Assembly (NCBI GenBank): GCA_003586005.1
Contig: NSKI01000007.1
Coordinates: 1-64,000, forward strand
From: Haloplasmatales bacterium 4B
GTDB taxonomy: Bacteria > Bacillota_I > Bacilli_A > Haloplasmatales > Haloplasmataceae
Reading direction: 5' to 3'
Length of the DNA stretch: 64,000 nucleotides
A program made the position numbers and the translations under genes. The notes under the pieces are model-generated. The model was not told the origin of the DNA. It did no database searches and saw only the letters and a program-made list of their open reading frames with translations. The stretch's first letter is position 1. Each line of letters starts with the position of its first letter. Positions 28,569-38,755 of the stretch are shown here, piece by piece.

Positions 28569-29232
28569 ATGAATTATAAAGATTTATCATATATAGATAT
28601 AATAATTAAAAGTGTAATAACTTTTTTTGCTTTATTCATTTATACAAGAATACTTGGTAAAAAACAAATAAGTCAACTAACTTTTTTTAACTATGTCGCA
28701 GAAATTTCAATAGGATCTATTGCTGCGAACATTGTTATTTCAGATACAGTAGGGTTTCCAAAAAAACTAACTGTCTTAACAACTTGGTGCTTGCTAACAC
28801 TTTGATAGAAATTATTTCATTAAAATCCGCAAGATTAAAACTTTTATTTAGTGGACATCCAACAATTATTATTAAGAAGGGTAAAATATTGCGTGATTCT
28901 TTAAAACGATTAAGGTTAACTATCGATGATTTAAACATGCTAATGAGGGAACAAGGTATCTTCTCAATTAAAGATGTTGACTATGCTATTTTTAAAACTG
29001 TAGGAAAACAACCTGTAACAAAAGCTGATTTAAAAATTATTACACCAACACCTCATTATATGCCAACAGTAATAATTCTTGATGGTAACTTTGTTGATAA
29101 AATATTTTGGAATTAAATATAAAAAAAGAGTGAGTGATGGATCAATTAAGCCTATCAGGTATAGTTTCTATTAAGAATATAACATATGCAATAATACAAG
29201 AAGATGGGAGTATTTTTGCTGATATAGATTGA
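28569..29232 (+). pseudogene. Broken DUF421 (YetF-like) membrane protein gene
   Basis: A good GGAG site leads to ATG 28569 and an intact N-terminus with two membrane helices and the family segments FALFIYTRILGKKQISQLTFF and VAEISIGSIAANIV. One base is missing near TTT 28801-28803, after which the family sequence continues in another frame as EIISLKSARLKLLFSGHPTI. A second frameshift near 29105-29125 and a TGA at 29131 (where Trp is expected) precede the recognisable C-terminus (SGIVSIKNITYAIIQEDGS) ending at 29230. Two shifts plus a nonsense codon mean loss of function rather than a single read error. Confidence 0.75.
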
Positions 29233-29233
29233 T

Positions 29234-29264
29234 AAAAAAAGACAATCTCATAATTGAGACTGTC
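29234..29264 (-). terminator. Terminator of the PFOR gene
   Basis: GACAaTCTCA/TGAGAcTGTC (29241-29250 with 29255-29264) forms a 10-position stem with one mismatch and a 4-nt loop, followed by seven T on the minus strand, 12 bases past the stop. Confidence 0.75.
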
Positions 29265-29275
29265 CTTATACTTAA

Positions 29276-32200
29276 TTAAATTTGTTTTGAATAATCCATT
29301 GCTGCATAACGTTTATACATTGCATAACGACGTTTTGCTTCTTTCATGTTAGCATCAAGTAAATCTTTTGCAAGATCTGGGTTAATTTGTGTTAATTGTG
29401 CATAACGTGCTTCATTCAATAAGAATTGATGATATTTATCCCAATTTGGTTCCTTACAATCAAGTTGGAATGGATTTTTATCTTCTAAAGATAACATTGG
29501 ATTAAATCTAAATGTTGGCCAATATCCACACTCAGTTGCTAATGCTGATTGATATTGTGAATTAGATAATCCACCTTTAATACCATGAGAAATACATGGA
29601 GAGTAAGCAATTATTAATGATGGTCCTGGGTAAGCCTCTGCCTCAGCAATAGCTTTTAAAGTTTGAGCTTGGCTATAACCTGATGAGATTGTAGTAACAA
29701 AAACATGACCATAACTCATTGCGATAGCAGCTAAATCTTTCTTCTTACCAGGTTTTCCTGATGCTGTAAACTTAGCAATTGAACCAGTTTGTGAAGATTT
29801 AGATGATTGACCGCCTGTATTAGAATACACTTCAGTGTCTAATACTAAGATATTTACATCTTCATTATTAGCGATAACATGGTCTAATCCACCATAACCG
29901 ATATCATAAGCCCAACCATCTCCACCAATAATCCATTGAGAACTTTTAACAATGTGTTCTTCTAAATCTAAAATATCTTTAACTTCTGTATTTGTTGATG
30001 CTTTAAGTGCTTTCACTAAATCATCTTTAATTTCACTTGTTACAGCACCTGAAGCTCTATTTTCTAACCATTTATTAAATAATTCTTTTAAGTTGTCTTC
30101 AACTTTATCAAGGTTTGTTGCCATGATATTTTGAATACGATCACGCATAGTTTCTTTAGCTATTCTCATACCAAATCCAAATTCAGCGTTATCTTCAAAT
30201 AAAGAGTTAGCCCATGCAGGACCTTGTCCTTTAACATTTGTAGTATATGGAGAAGATGGGTAAGAAGCTCCATAAATTGATGAACATCCAGTTGCATTTG
30301 CAACTGTCATTCTATCACCAAATAATTGCGTAACTAATTTAATATAAGGTGTTTCTCCACAACCTGCACATGCACCGTGGAATTCGAATAGCGGTTGTGA
30401 AAACTGTGAACCTTTAGGAGTGCTTTTAGTCATTAAATTATCTTTATAAGTTACTTTATTAAATAAATATTCAGCATTTATAACTTCTTTTCTTTCAACT
30501 TCTTCACCAATTGGAACCATTTCAAGAGCTTTAACTCCTTTTTTACCTGGACAAGCGTTAACACAAACTTCACAACCTGTACAATCTAAAGGAGATACTT
30601 GAATACGGTAATGTAGTCCATCTAAACCTTTTCCAAGTGGTTTTAAAGTTACGTATTCTTCAGGTGAATTACTCATCTCTTCATCAGTAATTAAGAATGG
30701 ACGAATTACTGCATGTGGACACACAAATGAACATTGGTTACACTGAATACAATTTTCTTCAATCCATCTTGGAACGAAGTTTGCAGTTGCTCTTTTTTCA
30801 TATTGTGTTGTACCATTCATAATAGTACCGTCTTCACTACCTGTCCAAGCTGAAACAGGTAATTGATATCCTGTAATTCGATTAATTGGAGCAGCAACAT
30901 TTTTAATGAATTCAGGTCGATTACTATCACTTAAATTTTCATTTTTTAAGTCTTTCCAAGCAGAATCAACTTTTACTTCTGTTAATCCTTCATAACCTAA
31001 TTCAATTGCACGGTGATTCATTTTTACAATTGCTTCACCTTTACGTCCATAAGTCTTTTCAGCATATTTTTTCATTAATTTTTCCGCTTCTGCAAACGGT
31101 AATATTTGCTCATTCAACTTAAAGAACGCAGATTGTAAAATTGTATTAGTACGATTTCCTAAACCTATTTCACGAGCTAAAGAAATTGCATTTATAATAT
31201 AGAATTTTGCCTCTTTTTCTGCCAATAAACGTTTAACACTATTAGGCATTCTTTCAACAATCTCTTCAGGAGTATAGATAGTGTTTAATAAGAATGTTCC
31301 ACTTTTTCTAAGACCTGATAACATATCATATTTTTCTAAATAACTATCCATTGAACAAGATACAAATGATGGTTTTGTTACTAAATATGTTGAACGAATT
31401 GGCTTTTTACCAAAACGCAAATGTGAGCGTGTTGCTCCACCTGATTTTTTTGAATCATAAGCAAAATAAGCTTGAGCATAATAATCAGTATTATCACCAA
31501 TGATTTTAATAGTGTTTTTATTAGCACCGACAGTACCGTCACTACCTAAACCAAAGAATAATGCTTCAGTAGTATCTTTTGCTGCAATATCAAATGTATC
31601 ATCAATCGGTAATGATAATTTTGTAACGTCATCATTAATACCCACGGTGAAGTTATCGTGTCCGTTAGAAACTAAATGATCAAATACGGCTAACATTTGG
31701 GCTGGTGTAGTATCTTTTGAAGATAGACCATAACGTCCACCAATAATTCTTGGTGAGTTTTCTTTTCCATAATATACTGATTTAACATCAAGATATAAAG
31801 GCTCACCAGTTGAACCAGGCTCTTTAGTTCTATCTAAAACGGCTATGTTTTTAACCGTTGTTGGAATTACATCAAAGAAATGTTTAGCTGAGAATGGACG
31901 ATATAGATGTACAGTTAATAAACCAACTTTACGCCCTTGAGCATTTAAAACATCTACTACCTCTTGAACAGTTTCTGTTACAGAACCCATAGCGATTATA
32001 ACTTCGGTAGCATCTTCTGCTCCATAATAATTAAATGGTTTATATTCCCTTCCTGTAGCTACAGATAATTCTTTCATATATTTAGCTACTATATCAGGAA
32101 TAGCATCATAAAATTTATTTTGGACTTCACGAGTTTGAAAGTATACATCATCATTTTGAGCTGTACCACGTGTAACTGGATGTTCAGGACTTAAGGCATT

Positions 32201-32815
32201 TTTTCTAAATGCTTGGACAGCTTTGCGATCAAGTAAACGATCAAGTACTTCATAGTCTAAAACTTCAATTTTTTGAATCTCATGTGAAGTACGGAATCCA
32301 TCAAAGAAATGTAAAAAAGGAATCCTACCTTCAATTGCTGATAAATGAGAAACTGCAGCCAAATCCATTACTTCTTGGACTGATGAAGTTGCAAATATAG
32401 CAAACCCTGTTTGACGAGCTGCCATAACATCTTGATGGTCACCATATATAGATAATGCTTGAGCAGCCAAACTACGTGCTGAAACGTGAATAACACCCGG
32501 TAATAATTCACCTGCGATTTTATACATATTAGGGATTTTTAATAATAACCCTTGTGAAGCTGTAAAAGTAGTGGTTAATGCACCAGATTGCAATGAACCA
32601 TGAACAGTACCAGCTGCTCCAGCCTCCGATTGCATTTCTACGACTTTAACAGGCATACCAAATAAGTTTTTCTTACCTTGAGAAGCCCATAAGTCAATAT
32701 ATTCTGGCATTGGAGATGATGGTGTTATTGGGTAAATACCAGCTACTTCAGTAAACGCATATGCAATATAAGCTGCAGCCTGGTTTCCATCCATAGTTAT
32801 GAATTTTTTAGTCAT
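29276..32815 (-). CDS. nifJ: Pyruvate:ferredoxin (flavodoxin) oxidoreductase
   Basis: Single-chain 1179-residue PFOR, which splits pyruvate with CoA into acetyl-CoA, CO2 and reduced ferredoxin. Domain I has GNQAAAYIAYAFTEVAGIYPITPSS; a central ferredoxin domain holds two [4Fe-4S] motifs (CIQCNQCSFVCPH and CTGCEVCVNACPGKKG); the C-terminal TPP domain has GCAGCGET, GDGWAYDIGYGG and LDTEVYSNTGGQ. It supplies low-potential electrons to the hydrogenase encoded upstream. ATG 32815 follows AAGGAGGA. Confidence 0.97.
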   Translation of the reverse strand: MTKKFITMDGNQAAAYIAYAFTEVAGIYPITPSSPMPEYIDLWASQGKKNLFGMPVKVVEMQSEAGAAGTVHGSLQSGALTTTFTASQGLLLKIPNMYKIAGELLPGVIHVSARSLAAQALSIYGDHQDVMAARQTGFAIFATSSVQEVMDLAAVSHLSAIEGRIPFLHFFDGFRTSHEIQKIEVLDYEVLDRLLDRKAVQAFRKNALSPEHPVTRGTAQNDDVYFQTREVQNKFYDAIPDIVAKYMKELSVATGREYKPFNYYGAEDATEVIIAMGSVTETVQEVVDVLNAQGRKVGLLTVHLYRPFSAKHFFDVIPTTVKNIAVLDRTKEPGSTGEPLYLDVKSVYYGKENSPRIIGGRYGLSSKDTTPAQMLAVFDHLVSNGHDNFTVGINDDVTKLSLPIDDTFDIAAKDTTEALFFGLGSDGTVGANKNTIKIIGDNTDYYAQAYFAYDSKKSGGATRSHLRFGKKPIRSTYLVTKPSFVSCSMDSYLEKYDMLSGLRKSGTFLLNTIYTPEEIVERMPNSVKRLLAEKEAKFYIINAISLAREIGLGNRTNTILQSAFFKLNEQILPFAEAEKLMKKYAEKTYGRKGEAIVKMNHRAIELGYEGLTEVKVDSAWKDLKNENLSDSNRPEFIKNVAAPINRITGYQLPVSAWTGSEDGTIMNGTTQYEKRATANFVPRWIEENCIQCNQCSFVCPHAVIRPFLITDEEMSNSPEEYVTLKPLGKGLDGLHYRIQVSPLDCTGCEVCVNACPGKKGVKALEMVPIGEEVERKEVINAEYLFNKVTYKDNLMTKSTPKGSQFSQPLFEFHGACAGCGETPYIKLVTQLFGDRMTVANATGCSSIYGASYPSSPYTTNVKGQGPAWANSLFEDNAEFGFGMRIAKETMRDRIQNIMATNLDKVEDNLKELFNKWLENRASGAVTSEIKDDLVKALKASTNTEVKDILDLEEHIVKSSQWIIGGDGWAYDIGYGGLDHVIANNEDVNILVLDTEVYSNTGGQSSKSSQTGSIAKFTASGKPGKKKDLAAIAMSYGHVFVTTISSGYSQAQTLKAIAEAEAYPGPSLIIAYSPCISHGIKGGLSNSQYQSALATECGYWPTFRFNPMLSLEDKNPFQLDCKEPNWDKYHQFLLNEARYAQLTQINPDLAKDLLDANMKEAKRRYAMYKRYAAMDYSKQI

Positions 32816-32860
32816 TCTTGCTTCCTCCTTGTATTACTTTTATTTTATTTACCAAAAATT

Positions 32861-32889
32861 ATTATACATCAAATAATTTCAAGTTACAA
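32861..32889 (-). promoter_or_regulatory. Promoter of the PFOR gene
   Basis: TTGTAA (32884-32889), 17 bp, and perfect TATAAT (32861-32866) on the minus strand, about 40 bases ahead of the start codon. Confidence 0.6.
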
Positions 32890-32989
32890 CAATACAAAAC
32901 AAATTTTTCCTTTTATAAATATTTTCTACCAGATTAAATATATTATTATTATCTTAGTTAATTATTCTTAGTTTTTTTGTAATAAAGTT

Positions 32990-33020
32990 CTAGGGATAAA
33001 GTCATAAACTTTATCCCTAG
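32990..33020 (-). terminator. 13-bp hairpin ending the hydrogenase operon
   Basis: ctagggataaagt and actttatccctag form a perfect 13-bp stem with a 5-nt loop directly after the hydA stop. The T-tract on the minus strand is poor (AACTTTATT), so it may be a terminator or a 3' stabiliser. Confidence 0.55.
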
Positions 33021-33025
33021 AGTAA

Positions 33026-34780
33026 TTAGCTTATAGGGAAAATTTCTTGTTTTTTATAATGTGTATGTAATAATTCATGTGATTTATGACTATTTGGTTT
33101 TTCTAAAAATTCTTTATACAATAATTGTATTTGCTTATTTTGATGACTCTTACGAACTTGTTTTATCTCATCTTCTTCATATAATGCTTTAGCACGAGCT
33201 AAACGGATATCTACACCACTATTTCGGATACTTGCTTTAACATAAGGCTGACCACCACCGTTAACACAACCACCGCTACAACCCATAATTTCAACAAAAT
33301 GGTACTCCTTTTCACCACTTTTTATCATGTCCATTAATTTTTTCGCATTTTCTCCACCATGAGCAACAGCAATATTAACAGTTTTTCCACCAAGTTCAAT
33401 AGAAGCTTCCTTTATTCCTTCTATACCCCTGACGTTATTATATTCAAAATCATCTAGATCTTTATTTTCTAATATGTCAGCAACTGTTCTAAGCGCTGCC
33501 TCCATTACGCCACCTGTAGCACCAAAGATAACCCCAGCTCCTGAATACTCACCTAATGGATTATCAAATTCTTCATCTTCTAGTTCATTAAAACGAATTC
33601 CTGCTTCTCTTATAATATTACTTATTTCTCTTGTAGTTAAAACCGCATCAACATCGCGAAGTCCATTGACTTCCATTTCATCTCTGTTCATTTCTGATTT
33701 TTTTGCTGAACATGGCATTACAGAAACAACAAAGATATCTTTAGGATCGATGTTAGCTTTTTCTGCATAGTAAGATTTTATAATCGCTCCAAACATTTGA
33801 TGTGGAGACTTGCAAGAAGATAGATTATGTATAAATTCTGGATAATATTGTTCAATTAAACGAATCCAGCCAGGTGAACAAGATGTGAGCATAGGTAATA
33901 CACCATTATTTTGGATTCTATCCAATAATTCATACCCTTCTTCCATAATTGTTAAATCTGCTGCAAAATTAGTGTCAAAAACTTTATCTACACCTAGTCT
34001 TTTTATTGCAGCCACCATTTTCCCTGTAGCTCTAGTTCCCATCTCTAAACCAAATTCTTCACCAATACTAGCTCTTACTGCAGGTGCTGTTTGAACAACT
34101 ACATGTACATTGGGATTATTAATAGCATCCCATACCTGATCGATATGTGATTTTTCTTTTAATGCGCCTACAGGGCACACATTAATACACTGTCCACAAT
34201 AAATACAACCTGCTTCTTCTAATTTATAATTAAACCCTGTTCCAACAACCGCTTCAAAACCTCGATTAATATAAGTCAATATCCCCATACCTGCAACTTT
34301 TTGGCAGGCTGAGACGCATCGACCACATAAAATACATTTAGACTGATCCCTAACTATTGACACTGATGAATCATCATAATGCGGAGTTCTTTTTTCAAAA
34401 GAATCGAAATATATATCCCTAATATGAAATCTTTCAGACAAATCTTGTAATTCACATTTTCCGTTACGATTACATTTTAAGCAATCTTTATTGTGATTTG
34501 CTAAAAGAAGTTCTAATGTAGTTGTCCTTGAATTTATGACACGCTTTGTATTTGTTTTAACATTCATTCCCTCTCTAACTTTTAATACACAAGAGGCTTG
34601 TAAACTCCTTGCTCCTTCAACTTCAACGACACACATTCTACAGGCGCCTGTTTCATTAATTTCTTTTAAGTAACATAATGTCGGAATATCTATGTTAGCT
34701 TTTTTACATGCTTCTAAAACGGTATAATTACTCGGAACTTCAAAATCCATTCCATTTATTTTTATATTTACATTTTTCAT
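33026..34780 (-). CDS. hydA: [FeFe] hydrogenase catalytic subunit (NADH/ferredoxin-linked type)
   Basis: Catalytic subunit that makes or consumes H2. The 584-residue protein has an N-terminal [2Fe-2S] domain (CRMC, CYLKEINETGACRMCVV), a His/Cys cluster motif (HNKDCLKCNRNGKCELQ), two [4Fe-4S] motifs (CILCGRCVSACQ and CIYCGQCINVCP), and the H-cluster domain with L1 TSCSPGW, L2 MPCSAKKSE and L3 MGCSGGCVNGGGQP. This modular layout is that of trimeric or tetrameric, probably electron-bifurcating enzymes, matching the NuoF- and NuoE-like partners upstream. A short C-terminal extension follows. Confidence 0.96.
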   Translation of the reverse strand: MKNVNIKINGMDFEVPSNYTVLEACKKANIDIPTLCYLKEINETGACRMCVVEVEGARSLQASCVLKVREGMNVKTNTKRVINSRTTTLELLLANHNKDCLKCNRNGKCELQDLSERFHIRDIYFDSFEKRTPHYDDSSVSIVRDQSKCILCGRCVSACQKVAGMGILTYINRGFEAVVGTGFNYKLEEAGCIYCGQCINVCPVGALKEKSHIDQVWDAINNPNVHVVVQTAPAVRASIGEEFGLEMGTRATGKMVAAIKRLGVDKVFDTNFAADLTIMEEGYELLDRIQNNGVLPMLTSCSPGWIRLIEQYYPEFIHNLSSCKSPHQMFGAIIKSYYAEKANIDPKDIFVVSVMPCSAKKSEMNRDEMEVNGLRDVDAVLTTREISNIIREAGIRFNELEDEEFDNPLGEYSGAGVIFGATGGVMEAALRTVADILENKDLDDFEYNNVRGIEGIKEASIELGGKTVNIAVAHGGENAKKLMDMIKSGEKEYHFVEIMGCSGGCVNGGGQPYVKASIRNSGVDIRLARAKALYEEDEIKQVRKSHQNKQIQLLYKEFLEKPNSHKSHELLHTHYKKQEIFPIS

Positions 34781-34792
34781 TAAAACACCTCC

Positions 34793-36613
34793 CTATTGTC
34801 TTACGATAGCACTTACTTTTGGTGGACATGCTTGAATACAAGCTCCACATTTAATGCATTTTGAATTATCAATTACAAAACGACGTTTACCGGTTTTTTC
34901 ACTAATTATTTCTCCTGTAGGAGTAATACAATCTTTAGGACATACCCTAGCGCAACTTCCGCATCCTAAACATCTATCTGTGATAAAATATTGCAACAAG
35001 TCTTTACAAACTCCAGTTGGACACTTTTTATCTATAACATGAGCTAAATATTCATCACGAAAATGTTTAAGTGTTGAAATAACAGGATTAGGAGCAGATT
35101 GTCCTAAATTACATAATGAATTATCTTGAATATAATAAGCCAATTCTTCTAAACGACTTAAGTCTTCTAAAGTTCCCTTTCCTGTACAAATCCTATCTAA
35201 TAATTCTTTTAATCTTTTTGTTCCTTCTCTACAAGGTGTACATTTACCACATGATTCATCACAAGTGAAATCTAGAAAATATCTGGCTATATCAACCATA
35301 CAGTTATCTTCATCCATGACAATCATTCCACCAGAACCCATCATCGATCCTAATTTCACTAAATTATCATAACCAATTGGCGTATCTAAATGTTCACTAG
35401 TTAAACAACCTCCGGAAGGTCCTCCTGTTTGTACAGCTTTGAATTTTTTATTATCAGGGCAACCACCACCAATATCGTAAATTACTTGGCGTAAAGTTGT
35501 GCCCATTGGAATTTCTACTAAACCAGTATTAGTGATTTTTCCACCTAATGCAAAAACTTTTGTCCCTTTTGAATCAGGAATTCCTATTGATGAGAACCAC
35601 TTTCCACCTTTTAAAATAATTGCTGGAATATTGGCAAAAGTTTCAACATTATTTATTAATGTTGGTTTACCCCATATCCCTTTTTCAGCTGGAAATGGAG
35701 GCTTAGTTCTTGGCATTCCACGTTTACCTTCTATTGATTCAATTAAAGCTGTCTCTTCTCCACATACAAAAGCACCAGCACCAAGTCTAATTTCAATGTC
35801 AAAATCAAAGCCAGTATCAAGTATGTTATCACCTAATAGACCATATTCTTTCGCTTGCTTAATGGCTATTTCTAGTCTACTTACAGCGATCGGATATTCA
35901 GCACGTACGTATATGTAACCTTTATTTGCTCCTGTAGCGTAGCCAGCAATCGTCATTGCCTCTAAAACTGAATGTGGAGTACCTTCTAAAATTGAGCGGT
36001 CCATGAATGCTCCTGGGTCACCTTCATCAGCGTTACAGCACACATATTTTTCATCATCTTTATAACTAGCTGCAAATTCCCATTTTAAGCCAGTAGGAAA
36101 TCCAGCTCCACCCCTCCCACGTAAACCTGAAATTTTAAGTTCATCGATAACTTGTTCGGGGTTCATCTCTGTTAATGCTTTAATAAGAGCTTGATAACCA
36201 TCAAACGCGATATATTCATCAATATTCTCAGGGTCTATCACACCACAATTACTCAAAGCGATTCGCATTTGCTTTGAGTAAAAATCTACTTCTTCAACAG
36301 ATTTAACTATTTCATCTTCAAGAGCCTCATAATATAGTAAATCTTTGACAATTCTACCTTTTAATAAATGTTCTTCCGCAATTCTCTTTACATCACTTAT
36401 TTTTACTTTTGAATAAAATGTCCCTTCAGGATATACAATCATAATTGGACCTTGTTCACATAATCCAAAACAGCCCGTCATAACTACTTGAACTTCATTA
36501 TGTATTCCTAATCTCTTTAGTTCACTAATCATTTCATCCTTAATTAATAATGATTTACTAGATGTACAGCCTGTACCTCCACAAATTAATACATGAGATC
36601 GATAAATTTGCAT
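34793..36613 (-). CDS. hydB: Hydrogenase NuoF-like subunit (NADH-binding, FMN, Fe-S)
   Basis: Diaphorase subunit linking NAD(H), FMN and ferredoxin to HydA. In order: an N-terminal thioredoxin-like [2Fe-2S] domain (CGGTGCTSSKS, later CFGLCEQGP), the NuoF core with NAD site GRGGAGFPTGLKWEF and FMN site GAGAFVCGEETALIESIEG, the [4Fe-4S] SCGKCTPCREGTKRL, and a C-terminal 2x[4Fe-4S] ferredoxin domain (CLGCGSCARVCP, CIKCGACIQACP). 606 residues, the usual size of HydB. Confidence 0.96.
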   Translation of the reverse strand: MQIYRSHVLICGGTGCTSSKSLLIKDEMISELKRLGIHNEVQVVMTGCFGLCEQGPIMIVYPEGTFYSKVKISDVKRIAEEHLLKGRIVKDLLYYEALEDEIVKSVEEVDFYSKQMRIALSNCGVIDPENIDEYIAFDGYQALIKALTEMNPEQVIDELKISGLRGRGGAGFPTGLKWEFAASYKDDEKYVCCNADEGDPGAFMDRSILEGTPHSVLEAMTIAGYATGANKGYIYVRAEYPIAVSRLEIAIKQAKEYGLLGDNILDTGFDFDIEIRLGAGAFVCGEETALIESIEGKRGMPRTKPPFPAEKGIWGKPTLINNVETFANIPAIILKGGKWFSSIGIPDSKGTKVFALGGKITNTGLVEIPMGTTLRQVIYDIGGGCPDNKKFKAVQTGGPSGGCLTSEHLDTPIGYDNLVKLGSMMGSGGMIVMDEDNCMVDIARYFLDFTCDESCGKCTPCREGTKRLKELLDRICTGKGTLEDLSRLEELAYYIQDNSLCNLGQSAPNPVISTLKHFRDEYLAHVIDKKCPTGVCKDLLQYFITDRCLGCGSCARVCPKDCITPTGEIISEKTGKRRFVIDNSKCIKCGACIQACPPKVSAIVRQ

Positions 36614-36624
36614 ATTTTCCCTCC

Positions 36625-36999
36625 TTACTCGTTTTCACTTTTCCCAATAGTGTAATCACGAATGACTCTTTTATTTACAATATGTTCTACGACGACTTGC
36701 CTTGCTTTTTCGGAAGTCATATTAACATAAGTTACTTTTTCATCGTTAATATTAACATCAAACATTGGCTCAAAACGGCACATACCCACACAGCCCGTTT
36801 GAACAACTTGAACATTATTTAATGAGCGTTTATTTATTTCATCTATAATAGCTCTTAATACAGGTCTAGCTCCTGCGGAAATTCCGCAAGTTCCCATCCC
36901 TACAACTACACGGCAATTACTTTCTGATTGATCACGTAATTGCATGTTTTTTAATGCTTCGTCCCTAATTTTCATTAAATCTGCTATTGATTTTTTCAT
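36625..36999 (-). CDS. Thioredoxin-like [2Fe-2S] protein of the hydrogenase operon
   Basis: A 124-residue stand-alone thioredoxin-fold ferredoxin. Cluster cysteines appear as GMGTCGISAGA and QTGCVGMCRFEP. ATG 36999 follows GGAGGGG; the longer in-frame extension upstream overlaps the next gene and has no site. It is the fourth subunit (HydD-like) seen in many Bacillota hydrogenase operons and probably feeds electrons between HydB and HydC. Confidence 0.85.
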   Translation of the reverse strand: MKKSIADLMKIRDEALKNMQLRDQSESNCRVVVGMGTCGISAGARPVLRAIIDEINKRSLNNVQVVQTGCVGMCRFEPMFDVNINDEKVTYVNMTSEKARQVVVEHIVNKRVIRDYTIGKSENE

Positions 37000-37009
37000 G
37001 TTTCCCCTC

Positions 37010-37489
37010 CTAATTTTTATATTTAGAAAGAATATCAGATATTTGTTTCGGTGATAATCTTCCATACACATCATCATCAATCATCATAACTGGTGCTAGA
37101 CCACACGCTCCTACACAGCGCGTTGCAGTTAATGTAAACTTTCCATCTTCAGTTGTTTCTTCTTGTTTAATCCCCAATTCTTTAATAAGTTCATCAAGAA
37201 TTTTTTGTGATCCTTTAACATAACAAGCAGTACCTAAACAAACTCCAATTAAATGGTCACCAACTGGTTCTGTTGAAAACCGAGAATAGAAGGTAACAAC
37301 TCCGTATATTTCAGCAACTGTAACATGCATTTCTTTGGAAATAAATTTTTGAACCTCTAATGGAATACACCCAAAAATGTCTTGTGCCTTGTGAAGTACT
37401 GGCATAAGTCCTAACGTTTGACTTTTATTATCATCAATAAAAGTTTTTAGCTCGGCAAACAATTCATCATTCATTACTAATTTTGCCAT
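37010..37489 (-). CDS. hydC: Hydrogenase NuoE-like [2Fe-2S] subunit
   Basis: A 159-residue NuoE/HydC homologue. The four cluster cysteines are in GVCLGTACYVKG and TATRCVGACGLAP. An N-terminal helical part (LGLMPVLHKAQDIFGCIP) is standard. It works with HydB as the NADH-oxidising module of the complex. About 10 bases before the next gene. Confidence 0.95.
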   Translation of the reverse strand: MAKLVMNDELFAELKTFIDDNKSQTLGLMPVLHKAQDIFGCIPLEVQKFISKEMHVTVAEIYGVVTFYSRFSTEPVGDHLIGVCLGTACYVKGSQKILDELIKELGIKQEETTEDGKFTLTATRCVGACGLAPVMMIDDDVYGRLSPKQISDILSKYKN

Positions 37490-37517
37490 GAATAAACCTC
37501 CCTTAAATTAACATTTA

Positions 37518-38048
37518 TTAAAAAGCCATACTAAAATTTAGTAAGTCGGCTTTTAACCAATCAATTACTTCTTTTTCATTAATTTTGACCCCATTTAAAA
37601 CCCGTTTTATTTTTTTAGTATTTAAGACATACTTTTTGAAAGAATTTTTACGGGTATAAATAAAATCAATAAGTGGTTCAAGTAATATTAAAGAAATAAT
37701 GGTTTCATTAATATCTCCTAATGGGATACAATCAATATGCTTCCTATTAAAGATAGCTTCAATTGCAGTCCCTAGTTTTAAGCTTGATGTTATATTAAAT
37801 TTCCCGCTAGTTCTCTTAACATTTTGATATAATAATGGAATGCCAAGACCTACATTTCTTGTTTTTCTTGTTGTAAAAAAAGGGTCTACCACACTATTTA
37901 AAGTTTCTTTATCCATCCCACATCCATTATCTTTAATAATTAGCCTAATCGTCTCATCACTTTCAATAATCATAATTTTAATTACTGTAGCGTTTGCTTT
38001 TATCGAATTCATCGCAATATCTAATACATGCATAGAAATATCTCTCAT
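37518..38048 (-). CDS. GHKL-type ATP-binding protein of the hydrogenase operon
   Basis: A 176-residue protein with a histidine-kinase-like ATPase fold: N box HVLDIAMNSIKANAT, G1 box DNGCGMD, and G2-like GLGIPLLYQNV. No membrane segment, no dimerisation histidine domain and no receiver are present, so it is not a normal two-component kinase. Such ATPases recur just upstream of hydC in Clostridia-like hydrogenase operons; a role in signalling with the RsbW-like protein is inferred. Overlaps the PHP gene by 4 bases. Confidence 0.8.
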   Translation of the reverse strand: MRDISMHVLDIAMNSIKANATVIKIMIIESDETIRLIIKDNGCGMDKETLNSVVDPFFTTRKTRNVGLGIPLLYQNVKRTSGKFNITSSLKLGTAIEAIFNRKHIDCIPLGDINETIISLILLEPLIDFIYTRKNSFKKYVLNTKKIKRVLNGVKINEKEVIDWLKADLLNFSMAF

Positions 38049-38755
38049 TTTCCACCCCTAAAATAATCAAAAAAGCTACTTATTGATTTTTCTCGCAAAT
38101 ATATTTCATTAATATTTTCGCATATATCGCCTAAATAATGGGCATCAGAATTATGAATAATTCGATACCTTGAATTTATTTTATCTTTTATAAATTGATT
38201 ATTGCTTTTTATAATTTCCACTCCATCGATATTTGAATTTTCGGGAATAAATCCTAAAATATTAATAATGCTGTTTTTCGGTCTTTCAATATGCGCACAA
38301 AATATTAATCCATTAGCTAAATGAACTAATTTTAACAATTCATTAAATTTAATGTTTGTTGAGCTTAACAACATTTTCATTTCTTTACAACAAAGTTTGT
38401 CATCTTCATCTAAAATAATTTGTTCACCAAACACATTTTCATTATTTCTTGCTTTCGGTAGATTCCTATATACAATTTTATCAAAGATGTTAACATCCAT
38501 TAAGCTTCTGAATAAACACAACATGTGAATTCCTTCATATGTTTCTACTTCTATTCCTGGGATTACTATAATATTTTTATTTTTAGCTACTTTTAACATA
38601 GCACCAATGTTTTTTGCGCTATTATGATCAGTAACCGCAATTATATCAAGTTTTTTTAATAAAGCCATATTAATAATATTATTTGGAGTCATTTCATTAC
38701 TTGCACATGGTGAAAGAGCAGAATGGATATGTAAATCATAAAAACACCTAATCAT
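38045..38755 (-). CDS. PHP-domain phosphoesterase
   Basis: A 236-residue TrpH-like PHP protein. The metal-binding motifs are DLHIHSALSPC at the N-terminus, AVTDHNSAKN, GIEVETYEGIHML, FCAHIERP and a terminal NSDAHY. Relatives hydrolyse nucleotide 3',5'-bisphosphates or RNA ends; others act as protein phosphatases, so a phosphatase step in the operon's signalling is possible. Overlaps the DRTGG gene upstream by 8 bases. Confidence 0.85.
   Translation of the reverse strand: MIRCFYDLHIHSALSPCASNEMTPNNIINMALLKKLDIIAVTDHNSAKNIGAMLKVAKNKNIIVIPGIEVETYEGIHMLCLFRSLMDVNIFDKIVYRNLPKARNNENVFGEQIILDEDDKLCCKEMKMLLSSTNIKFNELLKLVHLANGLIFCAHIERPKNSIINILGFIPENSNIDGVEIIKSNNQFIKDKINSRYRIIHNSDAHYLGDICENINEIYLREKSISSFFDYFRGGK

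Noticed and set aside
33026-34780. TSCSPGW in HydA as a sign of an inactive enzyme
   Set aside because: This L1 form is common in multi-subunit NAD(P)-linked hydrogenases and the L2 and L3 motifs are intact, so inactivity is not supported.
35499-35918. 139-codon open frame on plus opposite hydB
   Set aside because: Antisense to the NuoF-like core with all motifs on the minus strand; no ribosome site.
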